A DNA stretch of 64,000 nucleotides, taken from contig CAUYUJ010012780.1 of NCBI GenBank assembly GCA_963575745.1, positions 671,002-735,001 of the forward strand. Reading direction: 5' to 3'. The translations under genes and the position numbers were made by a program. The notes beneath the pieces are model-generated. The model did no database searches and was not told the DNA's origin. It worked only from the letters and a program-made list of their open reading frames with translations. Numbering within the stretch: the first letter of the stretch is position 1; the number at the start of each line of letters is the position of its first letter. The DNA comes from Prorocentrum cordatum (lineage: Eukaryota; Sar; Dinophyceae; Prorocentrales; Prorocentraceae). Shown in pieces: positions 44,201 to 53,829 of this stretch.

Positions 44201-45720
44201 ACGGCTGCAAGTGTCAACAACGCAGAGACCACACTTGGCAAGTCATGCAGATGCGCCCGATGCTCCGGTCTCTTTGCGCCAACTTCGGCAAGGTGCGCCG
44301 CGGCCAAGTCGTGACACCCTCGACACGATTGCAGAGACGCAACAGTTCATCGCGACCGCAGGTAGGATGCCTCTACACATCCAGCGAAGTGAGCCTGTCA
44401 GTTCCGAGTCCAGCCCGGGGCTTCAATCGTCGGCGCTTTTTCCAATTGCGCCCACTCAATATGGGGATGTGGCGAAGTCCCTGGCGCGCCGCGCGATGCA
44501 GGGCCGACCCCCCCGCCTCGCCTGCCTCCTCGGGCGCCCGCAAAAAACTGCTGCACTTTGTGATCAACCGCGCCGGCAGGGCGATGGAGCCCCCCCCCGC
44601 CCTTGGCGAAAATCTCGCCCGCAGCCGACGGTGATCCCTTCGAACTTTTGAACGGCGCTCCAGATGCCTGCGATGGAGCGACCCAGTCGCGGAACTCTGC
44701 GACGGCGATTCGCGCGAGTTCCCGCTGCGAGCCCGCTGGGCCACGCGAGCGGCTACCTGCCCATGAGAACAGACCAATCCTCGCGACTGTCCGACCCGCG
44801 GCCCCCGCGGTGAATCTGGCCCCGTCATGGGCCCGACCGCCGGGTCTGGAAAATCTGTAGCCGCTCGCCGGCGCGCGCGCGCCGCGGGTGGCCATGCTGC
44901 GCGCGCCCGCTCTAGCGGCTTGTCTACCACCGGCCGTTGCAGAACTGAATAAGCTTGAAGCCGCCAGCTGGCAATCTGGTCGCGCGCTTCTACTTCTCGA
45001 TTTTCGCTCAGTCCACGAACCTCCGCGATTCGCCTGCTCGGGCCGCCCGCTTGGGCCGCGGCGGCCCGAAGCCCGCTCGGCGCGCTGAGTTCCGCAGCCC
45101 TGGAATGCGCGAGGATGGCCAGCTTCGCAGCGTTGACCTACGCGGAAAAAGGCCGCGCTGGCCTCGCGAGCAGGCTCGCGCCCGCGGGCCAAAAACGGCC
45201 GGGGAACGCGCGATGGGCGACCGCATCTATGCGCCGCGAGGCCCCGAGCTGTCGACGAGGCCCCTTTCGCGGGCCCGCGTGCTCGCGGGGGGGGCGGAGG
45301 GAAGGCCCACCTCGGGGCCCCTCTCGCGCGAAGAAAGCGGGCGCCTCAGGGGGGCCCTCCAATGGCGGGGCGACGGCCGTCGTCAGCGCGCGCTGCGACG
45401 CGCCGCGGCAGCCGCCCCAGGGGCGGCGGAGGAGGGGGGGGCGACGGCAGCGACAGCAAGGGCAGCCGAAGGACAAGAGGAGGAGGGCGGCAAGCGCCTG
45501 CCCGAGGACCCCGCCCCAAATCTGATTCCCAACCCTCGGGGAAACCCGCTTCCCCAGAAAAAGCGCGCCCCGAGATCATCTGCGGCCCGCTCGTCGGGCT
45601 CTCCAAGATTGGCCTCGACTTTCCGCGCGGGATAAGGGCGCCGCGCCCCGCGATGCTCTGCAGATTTCCCCTTCGCAGCAAGCGTCTATCCACGCGCGCC
45701 CTGGAGCGTTGACACCAGGC
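41240..45720. other. GC-rich block with dense open frames, unrecognised
   Basis: Both strands carry overlapping frames of 100-300 codons rich in Arg and Ala, as expected at very high GC. I find no motif, repeat or tail that names a gene. Some minus-strand pieces have ordinary composition, for example RRNIATGTMEMFGSFAEGDL near 43800. It could be decayed coding DNA. Confidence 0.35.
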
Positions 45721-45878
45721 GCGGCCTTGATTTTCGGTCGGGCACCCTGGGGTGACTTGGCTGGGGCCTCGGAGCCCCCGACAAACAACTGGGACCGTTT
45801 CCTCGGGCGCGCTCGCAGAAACCCGCGCGCGCGCCCCCGCGGCGCCCGGGCGGCGGGTTCGAGCGAAAAAGGGAGAAA

Positions 45879-45879
45879 C

Positions 45880-45927
<48 letters not shown>

Positions 45928-45930
45928 GAG
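45879..45930. repeat. TA array
   Basis: A (TA)n run with one ACA interruption. Confidence 0.95.
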
Positions 45931-46436
45931 GAAAAGCAGCCGCGCAATCGATCGCCGACCCTGATGCCCCTGCCTCGCGAACGCCGGCGCGGCCGCCAGC
46001 GCGGGCCCTGCGTCCGATGGCCGAACGACCGCCCGGGCCCCGGCGACGTCGGGGGGGGGGGGGGGCGCGCCGCGACCGGCGGGTTTCGCGCCGCGCTTGG
46101 GCGCCCGTGCGCCGCTGGCGGGCGCCATCTGCAGCCGCGCGGGCCTCCGCCAAGGCCCGCGCTTGATGCCCGCGCGCGCGCCGCTCGGCGTAGCAGCCCG
46201 CCTGGGATTGATTGGCGACGCTGCCCGCGCGCGGGATGCCAGCGGGCAGTTGCCCTGGGCGCGTCGGACGTCGACCAAGTCGGATGCTTCTCGAAGTGCA
46301 AAGGCGCAGTCGCGCGCGCACTCGCGCACGCGCGCAACGTCGCCACTGACCCAACCAATACATCGCGTTCTCACGCACTGAATAAGACGCCCACTGCACC
46401 TACACTCGCGCGCTCATACATTCATATTGAGGAAGT
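45931..46436. other. no recognised feature
   Basis: GC-rich sequence with a 13-base G run near 46050. Confidence 0.5.
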
Positions 46437-46485
46437 GTCAGGAGAGAGAGAGAGAGAGAGAGAGAGAATAATCAAAATCGAGAGA

Positions 46486-46537
<52 letters not shown>

Positions 46538-46556
46538 AAAAAAAAAGAGGGAGAGA
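46437..46556. repeat. GA dinucleotide array
   Basis: (GA)n runs separated by short interruptions and an A run. Confidence 0.95.
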
Positions 46557-46612
46557 GAGTCTCGCTTGCGACTGCAAGGCGAGGGCCTCAGGCTGGAGCC
46601 ACTCCATATGGA

Positions 46613-46955
46613 GCCGCCAGATCACGTTAGTAGTCCGAGCGGGTCATCCAAACCTCGTGTCGTCATGTTTGGGCATCTGAGGCGAGGGTCTGGAAGGAAT
46701 CTCGAACCGAGGCCTGGTCTGTGATGAAATGTCGAGAAGTTCCAGGCGCGGGGGGGGGCCTCCATGAGCGGCCGCCAGATCACGTTGGCAATCCGAGCGG
46801 GCCATTCAAACATTGAAGATCTCGCCATCTTGGGGGTCCTGATGCGTGGATTTGGACACAGATTGGAGCGGGGGACTCGCGCGTGAATGAACTGCGATGT
46901 CCTTTCCCTGTGGCCGCCAGATCGCGTCAACAATCCGGGCGGGCCTTCGCTGTCC
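46613..46955 (+). repeat. GCCGCCAGATCACGTT tandem repeat, three units
   Basis: Units start at 46613, 46771 and 46913 (158 and 142 bp apart). Each opens GCCGCCAGATC(A/G)CGT followed by an (A/G)TCCG(A/G)GCGGG block. Confidence 0.8.
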
Positions 46956-47227
46956 AAGGGGTGAACTGGCAGCTGCCAGCCCGCTCGACGAACTCGACGC
47001 GGAATCTGATAGGCGAGGGTTATGAGAAGGCTGACGCCGTACTCTGTGCGCTCGCAGCCACAGTGGTAGGCGCGCTGTCCTCCAGTGCATCGTGCATCGA
47101 GATCTGCTGTACAAAAAACATACCTAACGGAACCAACAACTGGCACGCTGGAGCTGACGTAATTCGTTGGTCGAAGCGGCCTGCTCCTCGGTGGTCGGAG
47201 GCCTCGACCATGCAACTCAATCTCTTC
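46956..47227. other. no recognised feature downstream of gag-like gene
   Basis: Minus-strand frames continue with protein-like composition (VSSSVPVVGSVRYVFCTADL near 47150), but no family is recognised. Confidence 0.3.
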
Positions 47228-48299
47228 CTATGCTTTGATACCCTTGGCGCCCATGCGCTTGCCAGTGCAGGCCGTCGCCGAATTCTGGATATCGTCCTTG
47301 GCGCGGGCCGCGGCCTCCGCCACCGCCAACTTGCTGGCCGACGTGGCTGCTGCCGCCGCCGCCGCCGCCGCTGAGTCCACCGTTGCGGCGGCCGCCTCAG
47401 TAGAAGCCGCGGCTGCGTCAGCTGAAACCGCCGGTGGTGTTCCTCCAGCTCCGAGTGCACCGGTAGGCTCGACATTCTTGGCGCGTGCCGCCTGAGGATC
47501 ACCGCCACCGAGAATATCAAGGCCATCATCTCCTGGATCTGCGGTTTCTTGAGTCCCGCGCTTCTTCTGCATCCTGGTAGTGATGGCGTCGTGCAGCGCC
47601 GTGGCCTTGGTCATGCCCCGCTTCTCTTCGCCCGAGCGTGCCGCCAGCGACGTGTTGTGCTGCTGCAGCTCTTGATGAATCGTCTGGAGGTCCTCCTTCT
47701 GGGACTGCTCGATGCCCTCGAGCTCGCCCAAATCCTTGAAGAGGCTCTCGTCCCAGATGAAGTCGGAGGCCGCCTTCGGGACCGCCTGCCCAGGCTGTCG
47801 CGCTGCAGGCCCCTCGACATCCTTGGCCGGCGAGAGAGCGGCCTGTCGATTGGCCTAGTCGGCCAGCGCCAGGACAAGCGCTGCCTCGCGCTCTAAGTTG
47901 CCCCTGAAGCGCACCACTGCTGCAACTGCCTGGGTCGTGAGTGATGTTCGCGTCACGCCACTGCCACGGGGTGCGCTTGATGGCGTCCTCGACTGCTGTG
48001 GCCTTGCCCTCGTCGGGCTGCAGTGCCAACTGGGCCTGGATCACCTCGGTGACCTGGGCCGAGTGCGGTACCGCCACGGTCTGCGCCAGCCCCTGCAACT
48101 GCCCCTCGACGAGGGCCTGCGTCTGGTGGAGCTGGCTCTGCTGCTGCTGCTGCTGAGGCTGGTTCACCAACTCGCGAACAGGCTTGTGCAGCTGGGCGCC
48201 GCCCTTGTGGAGCTTGAGCTGGTTTCCACATTGGGCGCAGCGGCACCCTCGACTCTCATGGTTGGAGTTCCCGTCCCAAGAACTGAAGGTAGGGCACAT
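47228..48299 (-). pseudogene. gag-like zinc-ribbon, Gln/Ala-rich protein, broken
   Basis: From an ATG at 48299 the frame begins MCPTFSSWDGNSNHESRGC, then CAQCGNQL: a Cys pattern that could form a zinc ribbon. A poly-Gln stretch and a helical region (ALVEGQLQGLAQTV, EDAIKRTPWQWRD) follow. Near 47935 the sensible frame shifts: TTQAVAAVVRFRGNLEREAA continues in another frame, meets a TAG at 47855-47857, and then runs on through ASDFIWDESLFKDLGELEG and a coiled, Lys/Gln-rich section to an Ala-rich tail and stop at 47228. The layout (Cys motif, coiled helices, no enzyme) suggests a retroelement gag or ORF1 protein, which would bind element RNA. One shift and one stop indicate decay, unless an intron lies between. 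Family assignment is inference. Confidence 0.5.
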
Positions 48300-48764
48300 G
48301 GTCCAGTGCCGAGACATTGAGGATATGGATTCGCCCTGTCTAGCCAGCCGCGGTCTCATAACAACTGATGTGTCGTGTGCCCGTGGTAACCCCCCAGCAC
48401 CACGCGCAGGTTCAGTGCTGGATGCAGCCTGGCTTTGCAGATTTGATCCCAAGTTGTTTGAGGGAGGAGGAGGAGGAGGAGGAGCAAGAGGAGAAAGAAC
48501 AGGGGTAGGGCAGCGAAAGCTACCGTGGAATTCTCCAACAAGGTTCTCGGCAATAATACTCTCGACGGGAGTTTCCGGGAGTCTTCCAACGCCCCCTCCT
48601 CCTCCACCGCACACCGATGTAGGCTGTGCCTCTGGGGAAGTCTTCCTCATCGTCGCGAGGCCCTCCTGTCCGTCTCCTTGCCCTAACCCCCTTCCTTCCC
48701 CTCACGCTCCTACTCCCCCTCCCCTCCCATCTGTATCCTGATCCTCTTCCTCCTCTCCCCTAAG
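48300..48764. other. no recognised feature; pyrimidine tract
   Basis: A GGA tract (48460-48485) and a long C/T tract (48655-48760) leading into the hairpin-family repeat. Confidence 0.5.
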
Positions 48765-48925
48765 ACGAAGCCAGGACGAGGATGGAATCGGGTGATGATA
48801 AATCGAGAATCTCTGAGATCCAGCGGCCCTGGAGGATGTCTTGGGCGTCGCGGCCTTCTCAAAGCGTTCCGAAACGCTCTGAGGGCTTTCGGAACGCTCT
48901 GGAACAGAATTATCCTCGTCCTAGC
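48765..48925 (+). repeat. GAGCGTTCC hairpin family, copy 3
   Basis: Close to copy 1: GACGAAGCCAGGACGAGGAT, CGAGAATCTCTGAGATCCAG, and a CAAAGCGTTCCGAAACGCTC hairpin tail. Confidence 0.85.
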
Positions 48926-49204
48926 CCCGTCCGATCCCCTCCGCTTCGGAGGTGGGAGGTGGAGGCTGACGATGACGACCGACGGCGATGACTCCGTCTG
49001 ACCGAAAATCGGGCCTCCCCCGGGGACCATCGGGTTTCGTCTCTCCAACTGCGATCGGCCGCGGCGACGAGCAGCTCCAGATTCGCCCAAAAATCTCAAA
49101 ACTCAATCCTCGGGCCCTCGAGCCTCACGCCGACGACGCCGCCGACGACGAGCCGCCCCCTGCCCACCCCCTGTGCGGCTCGAACCATCGAAGCCAATGC
49201 CACC

Positions 49205-49335
49205 GATGCTGCCGCCGACGACGCCGACGACGACGACACCAACGGCCCCCCCACCCCCGACGAAGAAAACGCCGACGAAGACGCCGACGAGGACGCCGAC
49301 GAAGACTCCGACGAAGACGCCGACGAAGCCGCCGG
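49205..49335. repeat. GACGCC/GAC microsatellite
   Basis: Trinucleotide-period GAC/GCC/GAA units. Confidence 0.85.
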
Positions 49336-50565
49336 TGAAGACGCCGACAGCCCCGCCAGCGCGGCGCAGGCGGGCCGCTGCGGCAGCTGGGCCTGGGGGC
49401 GGCCGCTCGGAGCGCGCGAATGCGCGCCCCCGAGTCCGGCGGGACCGCCGTCAGAGGCGCGGCAGCGGCGGGGGCCCGCCTCAGCGGACCCCCAGAAGGC
49501 CTTCAATGGGCCCTGTCAGGGGGGCGAGAGCCCAAACCCAGAGCGCGCCGCCAAGAGAAATCAGGACGGAAGTGCGTGTGTTCGCCGTTGTCGGACCCTG
49601 GAGGCCCTCGCCGGGCCGCCCCAGGACCGTCGCAAAAGCGACGCAGGATGCACAGCCAGTCCTGGGCTGGGCGGCGCATTATGGGTAAAGGGCAACTTTT
49701 CGGCAGCCCTCGCTGCCCCCCCCGTTTCTCGCCCCCCCATTGCGCGACGCCCACCCACAGAAAGGGCCGGGACTTCCAGGAACCGCGTATTGAAAAATCA
49801 GAACGCTTCAAGTCTGGTTGCAAGGGGGGGCAACTTGACGTGGAATCGGCGGTCCATCGCGGACGGATGGTCCGTAGGCCCTCGACAGCGAAACCTGGCG
49901 CTCCTGGGTGGGGTGGGGCACGTAGGACCCAATTGGCGATGACTGCGCAACCGGAGTATCACGCAAAGCTGCATTCCTTTCTCCTAGAGATCGGCACCGC
50001 CCTCGTCCTCAAGGGTATCGCCTACGGCGTCCTCATCCCCCGAGTTCCTGCGGGCCAGCCTCCTGCGACTGCATGGAAACGCCAAGCTACCTGCCTCCTC
50101 CCACTCCCTTGTCTCAGCCGAACTGTTTGGCTGGGCAGTTGTCCCCGCCCCCCCGTCCACTCCCACCGCTGCGGCTTACTTGCCCATTTTCCTGTGTTCG
50201 CCTCGCCCAGATTTTCGCTCGTGCTCGTCCTCTTTGGTCGCTTCTCTCGCTCCGTCGCTACCCATTCCCAGACACCCGGCTGCTCAAATGTTTTCGATGC
50301 GTGGGCCCCTGAGGGCCAGACCATTTCCCCAGGGCCAGTTTTTCCTCTTGAGTCGTTGTTTGACGCTCCCCCAGCCTGACGAGAACCCCCAGAAGCCGAA
50401 AACTGTCAAAAACCGCCAGCTCCAATTTTTTTGGGGGGCGTCGGATCTCTGGAATCGTCCGTCAGTGCTTGCTGCTGGGTGGCTGGGACTGACGTCGGGG
50501 GAGCTCGGGTGCTCCAGGGGCCTGCCTTGAGCTCGCCGCTCTCTGGAAGTTTCGGCCCCCGTGCG
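49336..50565. other. no recognised feature
   Basis: I find neither domains nor clear repeats here. Confidence 0.5.
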
Positions 50566-50572
50566 GCAAGGC

Positions 50573-50770
50573 CCAAGATAACTCAAGATGGCCCAAGAGG
50601 CCTCCAAGACGCCCCAAGAGGCCTCCGAGAACCTCCCAAGAGGTTCTTGATGGATGTAGGCATTCTCGCCTTTTCGGCTTCTCGACGCTCCAAGACGGCC
50701 CAAGAGGCCTCCACCAAGACAACCCCAACACTGCCAAAAAGGCCTCCAAGAAGACCCCCAGTCATCCCCC
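50573..50770 (+). repeat. CCCAAGAGG array with core
   Basis: A compact module with core copy 6 (50645-50695: ATTCTCGCCTTTTCGGC, TTCTCGACGCTCCAAG) nearly central. Confidence 0.9.
50645..50695 (+). repeat. conserved core, copy 6
   Basis: TTGATGGATGTAGGCATTC, CTCGCCTTTTCGGC and TCTCGACGCTCC. Confidence 0.75.
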
Positions 50771-51050
50771 GCTCGCACGGGTCTCACTTCTTGCGATCGG
50801 TCCTCAAACTCGTTTGGGTTCGCAGGGCTGCACGGTGAGCTTCACCCTGACCTCGAACGTAAAGCTTCCTCGTTTCTTGATCCGCCCGAATGTAGAGTTG
50901 CGTCCGATGCATCAGGCATGAGACAAAAGACATGCAGCGCACGGCCAAATCCGCCGACCCTGTCGGCGTGTGTGAGGGGCTTTTCCGTTCGAGCCGTCAT
51001 CTCCGTCATTCTTTGTACTCGTCGTCTCTGTCCTTCCCTTTCCCTGGGAG
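50771..51050. repeat. CCGACCCTGTCGGCGTGTG block
   Basis: At 50950-50995 this matches 15150-15200, where it also precedes the GAGTCGAAGG unit. The rest is unrecognised. Confidence 0.6.
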
Positions 51051-52125
51051 ACCTCTTCCCCTGGGCTCCAGCCAAGCCGACCTTGAGCAACCTCGTAATT
51101 GAGTCGAAGGGAAGCCCCTTCCCTTTGATCCCTCCCCCGCCGGGAGGGGGGGGGGGGTAGCGACCCCCCCCCCGGGTCAGATACGACGCCCCCCCCTGGG
51201 ACTCCTCTTCCCCTGGGCTCCAGCCAAGCCGACCTTGAGCAACCTCGTAATTGAGTCGAAGGGAAGCCCCTTCCCTTTGATCCCTCCCCCGCCGGGAGGG
51301 GGGGGGGGGTAGCGACCCCCCCCCCGGGTCAGATACGACGCCCCCCCCTGGGACTCCTCTTCCCCTGGGCTCCAGCCAAGCCGACCTTGAGCAACCTCGT
51401 AATTGAGTCGAAGGGAAGCCCCTTCCCTTTGATCCCTCCCCCGCCGGGAGGGGGGGGGGGTAGCGACCCCCCCCCCGGGTCAGATACGACGCCCCCCCCT
51501 GGGACTCCTCTTCCCCTGGGCTCCAGCCAAGCCGACCTTGAGCAACCTCGTAATTGAGTCGAAGGGAAGCCCCTTCCCTTTGATCCCTCCCCCGCCGGGA
51601 GGGGGGGGGGGGTAGCGACCCCCCCCCCGGGTCAGATACGACGCCCCCCCCTGGGACTCCTCTTCCCCTGGGCTCCAGCCAAGCCGACCTTGAGCAACCT
51701 CGTAATTGAGTCGAAGGGAAGCCCCTTCCCTTTGATCCCTCCCCCGCCGGGGGGGGGGGGTAGCGACCCCCCCCCCGGGTCAGATACGACGCCCCCCCCT
51801 GGGACTCCTCTTCCCCTGGGCTCCAGCCAAGCCGACCTTGAGCAACCTCGTAATTGAGTCGAAGGGAAGCCCCTTCCCTTTGATCCCTCCCCCGCCGGGA
51901 GGGGGGGGAAGGGTAGCGACCCCCCCCCCGGGTCAGATACGACGCCCCCCCCTGGGACTCCTCTTCCCCTGGGCTCCAGCCAAGCCGACCTTGAGCAACC
52001 TCGTAATTGAGTCGAAGGGAAGCCCCTTCCCTTTGATCCCTCCCCCGCCGGGAGGGGGGGGGGGGTAGCGGGGGGGGTAGCGACCCCCCCCCCGAGTCAG
52101 ATACGACGCCCCCCCCCCGTACCGA
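51051..52125 (+). repeat. 152-bp tandem array, seven units
   Basis: The landmark CCTTGAGCAACCTCGTAATT starts at 51081, 51233, 51385, 51536, 51688, 51836 and 51989; spacing is 148-153 bp. Units are nearly identical apart from G and C homopolymer lengths. Each contains the hairpin AAGGGAAGCCCCTTCCCTT and facing G and C runs. A shorter, diverged eighth copy follows at 52126. Near-identity suggests recent expansion or ongoing homogenisation. Confidence 0.97.
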
Positions 52126-52368
52126 CCTTGAGCAACGTCGTCATTGAGTCGAAGGGAAGCCCCTTCCCTTTCCCTTCCCCGACGGGGGGGGGAGAGGAGG
52201 TCCCGGGGGGGGTCCCGGGGGAGTCCCGGGGAAGTCCCGGGTCAGATACGACACCTCCCTCCCCACCTTCTCGTCCTTCTCCCCGTTCCCCCAAACCATC
52301 CCACAGCCCGTGCCTCTTGCTGCGCATTGCGAACAGGGTCGGCGGCACCGGCCGTCAGGCCTTCGCAA
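52126..52368 (+). repeat. diverged 152-bp unit and GGGTCGGCGGC block
   Basis: A single diverged unit is followed by C/T-rich sequence and the 33-bp GGGTCGGCGGC block that also occurs at 16061. Confidence 0.8.
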
Positions 52369-52434
52369 TATGTTGCTCATGCTTCTGCTTAGGCTTATGA
52401 TTATGATAATAGCGTCTTCTTATTCGTATGCGTA

Positions 52435-52516
52435 CTCTTCTTCTAAATATTATTAATATTATTATTATTAATAATAATATTATTATTACCATTATTATTA
52501 TTAGTATTATTATCAT

Positions 52517-52548
<32 letters not shown>

Positions 52549-52680
52549 GTATCACCATCCTTATTATTACCATTATCATTTTCATTATTACTATTATTAA
52601 TATTCGTAACATTATTTGTATTACTATATGTATTATTAGCACTCGGATGATTATTATTATTATTCTTAGTATTACTCATC
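52435..52680. repeat. TTA/ATT microsatellite
   Basis: About 240 bp of ATT/AAT units, a sharp AT island in GC-rich DNA. Confidence 0.95.
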
Positions 52681-52864
52681 CGCCGACGCTTTGTGGGTCT
52701 CCAGGCGCGCGGGACAGTTCCCCCCCATACCCCCCCCCTCCCAGGGGCCCCGAACCGCAGACTCGACCCTCCCCGGGCCCAGGACGACCCCGGACCGAGC
52801 GCGCCATGGAGGGACAGAGGGCACCCAAACAGACCAATACGGTCCAAGAGAACCCAAAGATCGC

Positions 52865-53345
52865 CCAGGACGCCTAACGTGGCCCCAAGACGCCCAAGAT
52901 GGCCCCAATACGGCCCTACAGGCCGCCAAATCGCCCCATGAGGCCTCCAAGAGGCCTCCCACGTGGGCCCCACGAGGCGACAATGATTGATTTTCCTGTT
53001 TGTGTTTTTTTGTCAAAACTATCGGGGTTCTCGACCTTACGGCTTCCCGCTGCTCCAAGACCGCCCCAAGACCCCTCCAAGACGGCCCGAGAAGCCCCCG
53101 CCCCCAAGGCGGCCCAAGAGGGTCCCCAAGCGGCCCAAGAGGCTCTGAAAACGGCCCAAGCGGCTCTCAAGACGGGGCCCACAGAGGCCCAAGTTGGAAC
53201 CAGGAGCTGACGAATCTAGCCTTCCGCCCTGAGACGCGCTCAAGAGGCCTCAAGAGGGCCCAAAGAGGCACCGAAAAACCTCCACGAAACCTCCAAGACG
53301 CCCCAGGAGGCCTCCAAAAAACTACGAAGAAACCCCAAGAAACAA
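52865..53345 (+). repeat. CCCAAGAGG array with core
   Basis: An array in the plus orientation. Core copy 7 at 52980-53060 has AATGATTGATTTTCC, TTTTTTGTCAAAACTATCGG and TACGGCTTCCCGCTGCTCC. Confidence 0.9.
52980..53060 (+). repeat. conserved core, copy 7
   Basis: The longest core variant, with an extra T-rich segment. Confidence 0.7.
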
Positions 53346-53829
53346 AAAAACGGCCCCCAAAACGCATCCATACTGCTTACCACAGGCCCCCGAAAAAAAA
53401 CCAACCACGAGATCCCAACCAATATACATGAGGTTCCTGACCCACCACCCAGGCGCGGCGGCGGGATAGGCCGAAGGCCACTGGATTGCAGACCTGACGG
53501 ATGCAACGCTGCATGGGGCACTGGGCTGGTCCACAGAGCCATCTGCACTCTGAGCCCTCGAAAAAATTAGGATACCGGAGTGCAGGTCCCAACCCCAGAT
53601 CGTGACTCCTCCTCCTCCTCCTCCTCCTCCTCCTCCGCCTCCTCCTCCTCCTCCTCCTCCTCCTCCTCCTCCTTTTCCTCCTTTGCCCCCCCTCCGCTTC
53701 CCTGCGTCCTCCTTACGCTCCTCCGCCTCTCCCCCTCCCTGTCGCCATTATCCTCCGCTTTCGCTTGCTGCGTCTCCTCTTCGTCCGTCTGTTTCGTCCT
53801 CCCTGTCGACCTCGCTCCCGCGGGCCCTG
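53346..53829. repeat. TCC array and unrecognised flank
   Basis: A TCC array occupies 53605-53680. Nothing else is recognised. Confidence 0.7.

Noticed and set aside
41240-45720. Several 200-340 codon Arg/Ala-rich frames
   Set aside because: At this GC content long overlapping open frames on both strands are expected by chance; none shows a motif.
46437-46556. Possible centromeric or telomeric repeat
   Set aside because: It is a plain GA dinucleotide array; no TTTAGGG-type telomere units are seen in the window.
51051-52125. CRISPR-like appearance of the 152-bp array
   Set aside because: Units are 152 bp and nearly identical over their full length, so there are no unique spacers; no cas genes; eukaryotic context.
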